This document shows, one piece after another, positions 46,301 through 52,906 of a stretch of 64,000 nucleotides of DNA. Below the pieces are notes generated by a model that was not told where the DNA came from, searched no databases, and saw only the letters and a list, made by a program, of their open reading frames with translations. Source of the DNA: Algorimicrobium algoritergicola (GTDB taxonomy: Bacteria; Bacteroidota; Bacteroidia; Flavobacteriales; Flavobacteriaceae); NCBI RefSeq assembly GCF_008086165.1, contig NZ_VSKL01000005.1:186001-250000 (forward strand). Reading direction: 5' to 3'. The position numbers were made by a program, and so were the translations under genes. Each line of letters starts with the position of its first letter. Positions within the stretch are counted from its first letter, which is position 1.

Positions 46301-46716
46301 GCTCCACGACCAGAATCCAAAGTTATATCAACAATGGAATACTTTAATCCAGTAAAAGACTGATTGGAACCAACAGTAAAAATATAGTATATATTTGTGT
46401 CGTCTGGTTTTGGTACAACAATAGCCGATTGGGAACTTGATAAATCACCTAATAATCCGGTACCATTTACCATAATATTATGTTCACTATTATAAACTAG
46501 TGAGCCATCCGTATAGAATAATAAATTTCCGTCGCCATCTGATATGGAGGAGCAACCTTCAACCGTGTTAAGTTGACCATCATCTAAAGCGGTAATAGTA
46601 CCATCTTCTGCAAATTGAATTCCAGCATTTTCGCCAAAATACCAATTGGCAGCTTCCCGTTGACTATAAGCACCAACAAAACACAGTAAAAACGTATAAA
46701 AGAGTAATTTTTTCAT
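43399..46716 (-). CDS. T9SS type B secreted protein with beta-propeller-like N-terminus and four acidic modules
   Basis: This 1105-residue protein has a signal peptide (LLFYTFLLCFVGAYS). About residues 20-390 resemble a WD40/PQQ-type propeller: ANWYFGENAGIQF, GDGNLLFYTDGSLVYN, LKLSPDGTKVALAN, YGAEFSPNSQILYVT. An Ig-like domain (CTGDTFTLIAEDIPGATYTW) follows, then four acidic modules (ACSDDLTTDFDL, CDDATDGN, CDVDGNNDG, CDELDSEDG). A second Ig-like domain and a type B tail (VFTPNGDGTNDTWNV, FNRYGKLLKEL, DYWFSVKL, HFTLKR) end the protein. It heads the T9SS block, 26 bp downstream of the ABC permease gene, so the transporter and the secreted proteins may share a transcript. Confidence 0.9.
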   Translation of the reverse strand: MKKLLFYTFLLCFVGAYSQREAANWYFGENAGIQFAEDGTITALDDGQLNTVEGCSSISDGDGNLLFYTDGSLVYNSEHNIMVNGTGLLGDLSSSQSAIVVPKPDDTNIYYIFTVGSNQSFTGLKYSIVDITLDSGRGAITLKNVNLLAQCAEKIAAVLKDCQTGAIWVITFSNLQGAFNNPATADLDTFHAFEITDAGVNTTAVTSTFSPMNLGDARGYLKLSPDGTKVALANVDDGLYLFDFDVSTGTMSNNELIPISGNNNQPYGAEFSPNSQILYVTASNDFFGGGDNNPNSHQSKLIQFDLTAADIGGSALVLDNRNAYRSALQLGPDGKIYRSMAETYSRGLPFLSVINNPNMLGTDANYQHNAVSLGTNNSTQGLPPFIASFFTEKIDITNGVAEANNLLLCTGDTFTLIAEDIPGATYTWTLDNNPIPTPTPPNELFLNTGGDYSVFIEIPSNDCESKEGQAIVTFYDIPVANTALKLNACSDDLTTDFDLTDRDAAILGTQDASVFAIYYFESQIDADNNENEITGLFTNTINPTPIFARIQNKNNPNCYDTTSFLAEVFITPTANVIDNQTWCDDATDGNPSNGQSEIDLLDFNALVLDTQNPADFAVSYHASLANAESGMSPLPNSYYNQTAFQEEIFVRVENVLNTDCYSTTSFVVIINPLPPAFNSSLIQCDVDGNNDGRTSFNLDEAFDALSGNSTTVSIEYYDNEIDADSATDMLDPLGYINTANPEIVIAKIIDNTTLCYSLADVSLEVSTTQISNYQVPDVCDELDSEDGINTFDLNAITTAIQQDNTITFPVTYYENYNDALLEQNALSTPFNNTIPYNQTLYSRVENNNACYGIGEVSLTINPRPQLEADETVLYCLNTFPDTITLDAGILNDSANNYTYSWTSGQTTNSIAVNEVGTYTVTATNAFGCTKMRSITVEPSNIATIETITIQDALHSNNTITVIVSGEGEYEFALFDATGALYSFYQTSNEFTNVDPGIYTVSIRDVKNNCGIIEDMVSVIGFPNVFTPNGDGTNDTWNVQGVTAMFQPSTRVQIFNRYGKLLKELSPLNGGWDGTYNGQFMPNDDYWFSVKLQDGRIFKSHFTLKR

Positions 46717-46742
46717 TTAGATAGCAATATGATCCAAATATA

Positions 46743-47570
46743 TTACAAATCTCGCTTCTTTAATAATCTTAAGGACAAAAACACGAATATAGCAGTCCAT
46801 CCTAATACGATAGCAATTTCATACCAATGCACGGCATAGTCATAAGCTAAATCGGCCTTTTCAGGAAATTTGGTCATCATAATACGCTGAATTGGTTGAT
46901 CTATTAATTTGTACATAGACTCCAATGGCATAAAGTTTTTAACCTTGAAAGCCGTTTCTGCACTTCCAAAAATTTCATAAGCTCCCCAAAACACAAGCCA
47001 TTCAACTATATAAAGCACGAATAAAAATGCTAAAGCAAATGCGGATCGCCTTAATAGCATGGCAAAAAATAAACAGAGTGTGAAGAATCCAACAAGCTTT
47101 ACAAAATAGGCTAATAAGAACTCGGTTTCTCTAAAAATGATGCTCGCTTCCGTATAACTGGAATAGTACATGCCGATTATAAATGAAGCGACTGTAATTA
47201 AAACCGTTGCAAATAATGAGAAAAATACAATGGTATAAAATTTAGAGAGTATAAATTCTTTTTTACTTAAACCGTCAATTAAATTTTGCTTGATGGTTTT
47301 GTTGCTGTATTCATTTCCAATCATGCTCACGACAACAATAGCAAAGAAAAATTTGAAATACGATGCAAAAAAGGTCGTAATATGCCAGATTAATGGAAAA
47401 TTAAAAATGCCTAATTCGCCTAATTCTAGAGTAAAAAATCCGAAGAAATTTATTTTTATGGAAGACAATACCAAAACCGTAAAAGGCAAAATGAATGAAA
47501 TAAATATTAATATTTTATTCGTTCTGCTTAACAGTAATTTTTGCAATTCTAAATTTACTAGTCGTAACAT
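46743..47570 (-). CDS. ABC-2 type transporter permease
   Basis: This 275-residue membrane protein has about six helices (for example LIFISFILPFTVLVLSSI, FFFAIVVVSMIGNEYS, LALAFLFVLYIVEWLVFW, YEIAIVLGWTAIFVFLSL). The conserved cytosolic sequence GNEYSNKTIKQNLIDGLSKKEFILSK follows the second helix. This is the NatB/ABC-2 layout of drug, lantibiotic or lipid exporters. The ATP-binding subunit is encoded 18 bp upstream. The transported substrate is unknown. It is followed 26 bp later by the first of five T9SS genes. Confidence 0.9.
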   Translation of the reverse strand: MLRLVNLELQKLLLSRTNKILIFISFILPFTVLVLSSIKINFFGFFTLELGELGIFNFPLIWHITTFFASYFKFFFAIVVVSMIGNEYSNKTIKQNLIDGLSKKEFILSKFYTIVFFSLFATVLITVASFIIGMYYSSYTEASIIFRETEFLLAYFVKLVGFFTLCLFFAMLLRRSAFALAFLFVLYIVEWLVFWGAYEIFGSAETAFKVKNFMPLESMYKLIDQPIQRIMMTKFPEKADLAYDYAVHWYEIAIVLGWTAIFVFLSLRLLKKRDL

Positions 47571-47588
47571 GAGGTTGGTTTTGATAGG

Positions 47589-48482
47589 TTAGTTGTCTGT
47601 TAATTGTAAGAATTGTTCTTCAAGACTCTCTTTTCGTTTTACTAAATGCGTTAAAACAATACCGTTATCAAACAACAATTTGTTAACGCTTTTGGCATCC
47701 ATAGGTTCATCTAGAAACGCTGTAATTAAACCGTCTTCAACTTTAATTTTTCCAAACATTTTTTTACTTTCCAAGAACGCCATTAAGTTATTGGTATCTT
47801 CTGCTTTAAGTTCCAGAAAACCATGACTAGATATCATTTCATCTACAGGGCCAGAATATAATTTTTCGCCTTTACGAAGAATGACCACGTGTGTACATAC
47901 TTTTTCCACTTCGTCTAATAAATGAGACGCTAATAAAATAGTGGTGCCTTGGCTGGCAATTAATTGAATTAAACTTCTAATTTGATGAATTCCTTGCGGA
48001 TCTAAACCATTTGTAGGTTCATCTAAAATCAGAATTTCTGGATCGTTTAATAAAGCTGATGCAATGGCTAAACGTTGCTTCATACCCAAAGAAAAGGTTT
48101 GAAACTTGCTATCTTTTCTATCTAAAAGTTTAACGAGTTCTAGCTTTTCATCTATTTTACTAAAATCGACACCTTTAATTTTACATACCAATTTCAGGTT
48201 TTGATAAGCCGTCATGTATGGATAAAAATTTGGTCGCTCAATAATAGCACCTACTTTTTTTAAGGCATCATGTGTTGTGGTGTTACCATCAAACCAATGA
48301 AAGTCACCTGATGTTTTATTTACAACATTTAAAACGATGCCTAACGTGGTGGATTTTCCGCTACCATTAGGTCCTAGAATTCCGTAAACATTCCCTTTAT
48401 TGATGGTGAATGATAAATCTTTAACAGCCGTAAGGAAGCCAAATTTTTTAGTCAGATTATTAATTGTCAGTATGGTTTCCAA
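47589..48482 (-). CDS. ABC transporter ATP-binding protein (TTG start)
   Basis: This 297-residue ATPase has Walker A GPNGSGKST, ABC signature FSLGMKQRLAIA, Walker B EILILDEPTNGLDPQG, and the switch His in LLASHLLDE. The frame's N-terminus (METILTINNLTKKF) is conserved, but the initiator codon is TTG at 48482; no ATG precedes it in frame and none occurs before Walker A. A C-terminal ~85-residue extension typical of NatA-like ATPases follows. It pairs with the permease 18 bp downstream. An unusually large hairpin precedes it (48557-48684). Confidence 0.92.
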   Translation of the reverse strand: METILTINNLTKKFGFLTAVKDLSFTINKGNVYGILGPNGSGKSTTLGIVLNVVNKTSGDFHWFDGNTTTHDALKKVGAIIERPNFYPYMTAYQNLKLVCKIKGVDFSKIDEKLELVKLLDRKDSKFQTFSLGMKQRLAIASALLNDPEILILDEPTNGLDPQGIHQIRSLIQLIASQGTTILLASHLLDEVEKVCTHVVILRKGEKLYSGPVDEMISSHGFLELKAEDTNNLMAFLESKKMFGKIKVEDGLITAFLDEPMDAKSVNKLLFDNGIVLTHLVKRKESLEEQFLQLTDN

Positions 48483-48556
48483 AATAGTCTTGTTTTTGGT
48501 TAATGGTTACTTGTAGGACGAGCAAGTTATTAATTTGTTACATGCTACAATAAAAA

Positions 48557-48684
48557 AAGCTGGTTAAAAAATGATAAACTCTTGTCTAACTGAGCGCAGT
48601 CCAAGTTTTAGTGTTCTGGAAATCAAAACATTTCGACTGCGCTCAATGTGACATTTAGAATTATAATCACTTTTTAACCAGCTT
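48557..48684. terminator. Large composite hairpin: terminator arms around a dispersed repeat
   Basis: Two near-perfect inverted arms (48557-48575 and 48666-48684; 18 of 19 bases pair, core AAGCTGGTTAAAAA) enclose ~90 bp. Inside them a second inverted pair, TGAGCGCAGTC (48591-48601) and GACTGCGCTCA (48635-48645), is itself palindromic in arrangement. In the minus-strand transcript of the upstream gene the outer stem is followed by a T-run (GCTTTTTTTATTG), so the outer part is a rho-independent terminator. The inner TGAGCGCAGTCGAAA sequence resembles a known flavobacterial dispersed repeat. It ends the 48728-49243 transcript. Confidence 0.7.
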
Positions 48685-48727
48685 CTATTATATAAGCTGT
48701 TTTTTATTTATCTACTTATCAGGAAAT

Positions 48728-49243
48728 TTAGTTCCAGTTTTCGTCAAAATCTAAATTGTCATAATCGTCCACATCTAAATCGTCTTCAAATTCATTATAG
48801 TCGTCAAAACTTTCAGCTTCAAAGTTTTTTTCTGGCGCTTCATCAGGAATTTGACCATGAACAAACATGAGGTTTGGGTAATCTGTACCTTCTGTTTCTT
48901 CTACAATTTCAGCAAGTTCAACATAAAATGTCCACATGCTTAAAAAATCATAAACATAAATAAGTTTGTTCAATCCTTCATGAACGGTTTCTTTTAAAAC
49001 CGTTCTACTCATCAGTTTTACTGGATTTAAGCCGTCGCTCATATCAAATAATGAAATTTCTTCACCTTGATTCCATTCATCATCAGACAAATAGAACGAT
49101 GCCATTTCTGTACCATCAAATCCAAAGGATTGTGTAATGGTATTATGCAGGTCTTCCATGGTATCCGTTTCACGAATTTCTATATCGCGAAAAACGTCTT
49201 GATCCGTGTCGTTATCTAGTACTATTCGAAATCTGTATATCAT
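48728..49243 (-). CDS. pRiA4b ORF-3-like / IS1096 passenger TnpR-family protein
   Basis: This 171-residue protein starts MIYRFRIVLDNDTDQDVFRDIEI. The pattern of an initial strand, DLHNTITQSFGFDGTEMASFYLSDDEW, and a KLIYVYDFLSMWTFYVELAEI beta/helix pair fits the PRiA4b ORF-3-like (MM3350/IS1096 TnpR) domain. The domain's 'vYDFGDxW' motif is here 'VYDFLSMW', lacking the usual GD. The ~35-residue tail is extremely acidic (EFEDDLDVDDYDNLDFDENW). No transposase or inverted ends occur nearby, so this is a chromosomal copy, not part of an insertion sequence. Function is unknown. Confidence 0.8.
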   Translation of the reverse strand: MIYRFRIVLDNDTDQDVFRDIEIRETDTMEDLHNTITQSFGFDGTEMASFYLSDDEWNQGEEISLFDMSDGLNPVKLMSRTVLKETVHEGLNKLIYVYDFLSMWTFYVELAEIVEETEGTDYPNLMFVHGQIPDEAPEKNFEAESFDDYNEFEDDLDVDDYDNLDFDENWN

Positions 49244-49279
49244 AATTTTATTTATGCCGCAAAGGTAGTTATTTTAAAA

Positions 49280-50293
49280 TTATTTGCTAAATCGATGCAG
49301 CGTAAATGTCATAGCTGAAAGCAAGAAAAATGCACCAACTTGATGTGCCACACCTAACCACAATGGAACTGCATAAATAATGGTTAATACGCCTAATAAA
49401 AATTGAAAACCGACTAAAATCAGCAAAGCATTTATACTTTTTTGTTGCACGTTTGTAAGGGTCATTTCACGAGCTTTAAACCATAATATAAATATGGATG
49501 CTACAACCAAATAAGCCAACGTTCTGTGAATAAATTGAATTCCACTTGGGTTTTCAATGAGGTTTTTATAAAACGGTTCTAAAATATAAACCGTGTGATG
49601 CATGAATTTGTCTTCATTCATAAAAGGCCAATGGTTATGCAGTAAACCAGCTTTTAAACCTGCCACAAATCCACCATAAATAATTTGAACAATGAGGATG
49701 AGGTAGCTAACAATAATAAGGTTTCTAAACTTTTTGTCAATGACTTTTTTATTTGGATACATTAAATCTAAAGCTACCCAAAGTGTTGCAGCAAAGGTTA
49801 AGAATGCCGTTGTTAAATGGGCTGCTAATCTGTAATGACTTACATCTGGCATGTCTACCAAACCACTTTTTACCATATACCAACCTAAAAAACCTTGAAA
49901 ACCACCTAGTCCTAATAAAACCAAACATTTTTTGATCGTACTTTTTGTAAGTTGCTTGCGAAATAGAAAATATAAAAAAGGAATAATAAAGACTAATCCT
50001 ATTACTCTGCCAATTAACCTATGAAACCATTCCCAAAAATATATACCCTTAAAATCTTCTAACGTAAAGTGTGAATGCAACTTTTGAAATTCCGGATATT
50101 GCTGATACAATGCAAAAGCATCTTGCCATTCCGCATCATTTAATGGCGGGATAGTTCCTGTTATAAGTTTGTAGTCGGACATAGATAAACCGGAATCTGT
50201 TAATCGGGTAATACCACCAACGACGACCATAATAAAAATAAGAACGCAACCTGTAAGGAGCCAGTAGATTACTTTTTTATTGTCTTTTTTCAT
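49280..50293 (-). CDS. ctaA: Heme A synthase
   Basis: This 337-residue membrane protein of the COX15/CtaA family has about eight helices. Conserved His residues are in FWEWFHRLIGRVIG (~residue 90), HYRLAAHLTTAFL (~155), QFIHRTLAYLVVAS (~260) and GVAHQVGAFFLL (~320), in the family's two-repeat arrangement. It opens VIYWLLTGCVLIFIMVVVGGITRLTDSGLSM, the family's hallmark 'GGxTRLTxSGLSM'. It oxidises heme O to heme A for cytochrome oxidase aa3. Its neighbours are not respiratory genes. It lies 36 bp upstream of the pRiA4b ORF-3-like gene. Confidence 0.95.
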   Translation of the reverse strand: MKKDNKKVIYWLLTGCVLIFIMVVVGGITRLTDSGLSMSDYKLITGTIPPLNDAEWQDAFALYQQYPEFQKLHSHFTLEDFKGIYFWEWFHRLIGRVIGLVFIIPFLYFLFRKQLTKSTIKKCLVLLGLGGFQGFLGWYMVKSGLVDMPDVSHYRLAAHLTTAFLTFAATLWVALDLMYPNKKVIDKKFRNLIIVSYLILIVQIIYGGFVAGLKAGLLHNHWPFMNEDKFMHHTVYILEPFYKNLIENPSGIQFIHRTLAYLVVASIFILWFKAREMTLTNVQQKSINALLILVGFQFLLGVLTIIYAVPLWLGVAHQVGAFFLLSAMTFTLHRFSK

Positions 50294-50347
50294 TTTTTTT
50301 AAGTTTTCAGAGTTACAGAGTTTGAGAGTTTCAGAGTTTTGAAAAGG

Positions 50348-50716
50348 TTAGTTTTTTATTTTACGAATAAAACTGGAAAGCATCCGTTCAATTTCTCTAC
50401 TGTCATTCTATAATTTATTAAAATTATCTTGTTTCAAAAACTTTAAATTGTAAGCTATTTCAAGTTGTGTTTGTAATTCAAACAGCGAACTTAAAGCAAT
50501 GTTCAAAAAACGCAAATAATCTTTCTTTCCTTCTCTACCGTAACCTTCTGCGATATTACTCGGAATAGAGGTTGCAGATCTTTTTATTTGAGACGTTAAC
50601 GCATACAATTCATCAGGCGGAAAAACCATTACTTCACTATAAATTAAAGTCACCAATGCCATAGACTTTTGCCAGACTAATAATTTTCTGAAGGTGCTAT
50701 TTTTTGAACTTTCCAT
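50348..50716 (-). pseudogene. Four-helix-bundle protein (23S rRNA intervening-sequence family) with a premature TAG
   Basis: From the ATG at 50716 the frame reads FRKLLVWQKSMALV, then TSQIKRSATSIPSNIAEGYGREGKKDYLRFLNIALSSL, the hallmark of the four-helix-bundle family. It meets a TAG at 50410-50408 after DNFNKL. The same frame then continues with NDSREIERMLSSFIRKIKN to a TAA at 50350-50348, the normal C-terminal helix of this family ('y...rEi.rML.sli.kik'). A single Tyr-to-stop change would explain it. A shortened 102-residue product may still be made. It may therefore be either a pseudogene or an allele that has lost its fourth helix. Confidence 0.8.
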
Positions 50717-50750
50717 TTGTGAATTATGTTTTTTAGTGTCAAATTATTTT

Positions 50751-50790
50751 ACCGCTTTACCGCTTTACCGCTTTACCGCTTTACCGCTTT
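50751..50790. repeat. 8-bp tandem repeat, five copies
   Basis: ACCGCTTT occurs five times in succession, followed by degenerate units (GCCACTTT, CAACTTTG, CCTCTTTG). It lies immediately upstream of the four-helix-bundle gene on the minus strand, at the point where its promoter should be, and abuts the end of the CCA-transferase gene. The array could change promoter spacing by slippage. Confidence 0.8.
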
Positions 50791-50819
50791 GCCACTTTTC
50801 AACTTTGCCTCTTTGCAAC

Positions 50820-52235
50820 TTATACTCGCGTCAACCCCAAACGTTCCCCTTCTTTCAACATGAGTTGAAAAGCCGCTTCATGTTCATTAGGAATATCACC
50901 TTCTAAAATGGCTTCTTTAATTTTTTCTTTAATGGTGCCGATTTCTCGTGAAGGTTTAATACCAAACGTTTCCATAATTTCTTCACCCGAAACCGGTGGT
51001 TGAAAATTTCGTACCTGATCACGTTCTTCAACTTCTACAATTTTATCACGTACAAGCTTAAAGTTATTGTGGTATTTCTGGAATTTCTTCGGATTTTTCG
51101 TGGTAATATCGGCTTCGCAAAGCGTCATTAAATCGTCCACATAATCACCTGCATCAAAAACCAAACGTCTCACAGCAGAATCTGAAACCATATCATCCGC
51201 AAGTGCAATAGGTCTAGAACTCATAAACACCATTTTTTGCACAAATTTCATTTTATCATTCAAAGGCATTTTCAAGCGTTTGAATAAATGGTAAACCATT
51301 TTGGAGCCTTCAAATTCATGTGCATGAAAGGTCCAGCCATTTTTTTTATGAAAGCGTTTTGTGGGCGCTTTTCCAATATCATGTAATAAAGCAGCCCAAC
51401 GGAGCCAAAGGTTATCCGTGTTTTCTGAAATATTATCAACGACTTCTAATGTGTGATAAAAATTATCTTTATGACGTTGCCCTTCAATTTCATCAATACC
51501 TTTTAAAGCAGTTAGTTCAGGTAGTATTTGTTTTAATAACCCCGTTTCTTCTAACAATAAAAAACCAATGGACGGTTTTGGCGATTCTAAAATTTTATTC
51601 AGTTCAACAACTATGCGTTCGTTTGTAATAATCTCTAATCGGTGATTGTTTTTTGTAATGGCATGTAACGAATCTGGTTCAATAGTAAAGTGTAACTGTG
51701 TTGCAAAACGGATGGCACGCATCATACGTAACGGATCGTCACTATATGTAATATCTGGATCTAGAGGTGTGCGGATTATTTTGTTTTCCAAATCTTGAAC
51801 ACCTTTAAAAGGATCTGACAAATCGCTAAAATTAGATTTGTTCAAACTCAACGCTAAAGCATTTATGGTAAAGTCACGACGATTTTGATCATCTTCCAGC
51901 GTGCCATTTTCTACAACAGGATTTCGGCTGTCTTCATGGTAACTTTCTTTACGAGCGCCTACAAATTCTATTTCTATATCTTCAAAACGCAACATGGCAG
52001 TTCCGTACGTTTTAAATACTTGAACTTTAGGTTTATTTGGAAGGTTTTTAGCCACTTGTCGGGCCAATTCAATGCCACTTCCAACGGCTACAATATCAAT
52101 ATCCTTTGGATTTCCACGTTTCAGAAGAAAATCGCGAACAAAACCACCAATCACATAACAGTCAACCTGTAATTCTTCAGCAGATTTTGAAATGGTTTCA
52201 AATATAGAATGCTCTAATGCGTTTTTATAATTCAT
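50820..52235 (-). CDS. cca: CCA tRNA nucleotidyltransferase with HD domain
   Basis: The protein is ~471 residues from the ATG at 52235; a TTG three codons upstream also opens the frame but is less likely. The nucleotidyltransferase head has VIGGFVRDFLLKRGNPKDIDIVAVG (the GGxVRD and DxD catalytic pair), then ARKESYHEDSRNP and RRDFTINALAL. The polymerase-beta neck (DPLRMMRAIRFATQLHF) and an HD phosphohydrolase domain (WAALLHDIGKAP) follow. It adds or repairs the 3' CCA end of tRNA. The HD domain suggests additional phosphatase activity. It is otherwise standard for the Bacteroidota. Confidence 0.95.
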   Translation of the reverse strand: MNYKNALEHSIFETISKSAEELQVDCYVIGGFVRDFLLKRGNPKDIDIVAVGSGIELARQVAKNLPNKPKVQVFKTYGTAMLRFEDIEIEFVGARKESYHEDSRNPVVENGTLEDDQNRRDFTINALALSLNKSNFSDLSDPFKGVQDLENKIIRTPLDPDITYSDDPLRMMRAIRFATQLHFTIEPDSLHAITKNNHRLEIITNERIVVELNKILESPKPSIGFLLLEETGLLKQILPELTALKGIDEIEGQRHKDNFYHTLEVVDNISENTDNLWLRWAALLHDIGKAPTKRFHKKNGWTFHAHEFEGSKMVYHLFKRLKMPLNDKMKFVQKMVFMSSRPIALADDMVSDSAVRRLVFDAGDYVDDLMTLCEADITTKNPKKFQKYHNNFKLVRDKIVEVEERDQVRNFQPPVSGEEIMETFGIKPSREIGTIKEKIKEAILEGDIPNEHEAAFQLMLKEGERLGLTRV

Positions 52236-52331
52236 AAGTTTCAAATTCCCTGTCTGATTGATTAACAGACACTCTTCGCATTCAAAATCCCAAATTGAAT
52301 TTCAGGAATTTACTACTTGAATATTGAAGGT

Positions 52332-52889
52332 TTATGGCCTAACTACTTCAACTTTTCCGTCCTTATTTAATTTAATAATTGTGGAAGGCTGTGTGTTGAT
52401 TTTTTCGTTTTGCAAATTTACAACATAGTCCACATCTTTTAAAATGTCTGCATGTATTTCTTTGAATGATTTTGGCGATGGATAATCACTCATATTTGCT
52501 GAAGTTGAAACAATGGGTTTTTGGAATAATTCAACTAATTCGTAAGCAAAACCTTTATGTACAATCCGGATGGCCAACGTATTATCTTGGGCTACTAAAT
52601 TTGGTGCCACTAAACGTGGTTTATTATAAATTATAGTCGTTGGTTTTGATGCCGTTTCTAAAAACTTTAAAGCTGCTTCTGGTACATCTTCAATATAGGT
52701 TTTAAGCATTTCCAAACTAGATACTAAACAGATTAAGGCTTTACTTTCTACACGTTTTTTTAGCGCGTAAATTTCTGAAACGGCTTTGGTGTCTGTAGCA
52801 TCACAGCCCAATCCCCAAATGGTATCTGTAGGGTAGAGGATGGTTTTACCTTGTTGCAGATTCTCTAAAGCTGTATACAATTCTGACAT
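52332..52889 (-). CDS. tsaC: L-threonylcarbamoyladenylate synthase (Sua5/YrdC/YciO type)
   Basis: This 185-residue protein has the YrdC fold marks: GKTILYPTDTIWGLGCDATD, then AVSEIYALKKRVESKALICLVSS, and VAQDNTLAIRIVHKGF with FQKPIVSTSANMSDYPSPKSFKEI. It makes threonylcarbamoyl-AMP from threonine, bicarbonate and ATP for the universal tRNA modification t6A at position 37. It lacks the C-terminal Sua5 domain, so it is the short TsaC form. It is placed 96 bp downstream of nothing else of the t6A pathway; the neighbours are cca and the glycosyltransferase locus. Confidence 0.92.
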   Translation of the reverse strand: MSELYTALENLQQGKTILYPTDTIWGLGCDATDTKAVSEIYALKKRVESKALICLVSSLEMLKTYIEDVPEAALKFLETASKPTTIIYNKPRLVAPNLVAQDNTLAIRIVHKGFAYELVELFQKPIVSTSANMSDYPSPKSFKEIHADILKDVDYVVNLQNEKINTQPSTIIKLNKDGKVEVVRP

Positions 52890-52906
52890 GCGGTTATGAT
52901 TTGTTT

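Noticed and set aside
48728-49243. Insertion sequence IS1096-type element
   Set aside because: Only the passenger-type domain is present; there is no transposase and there are no terminal repeats or target duplication.
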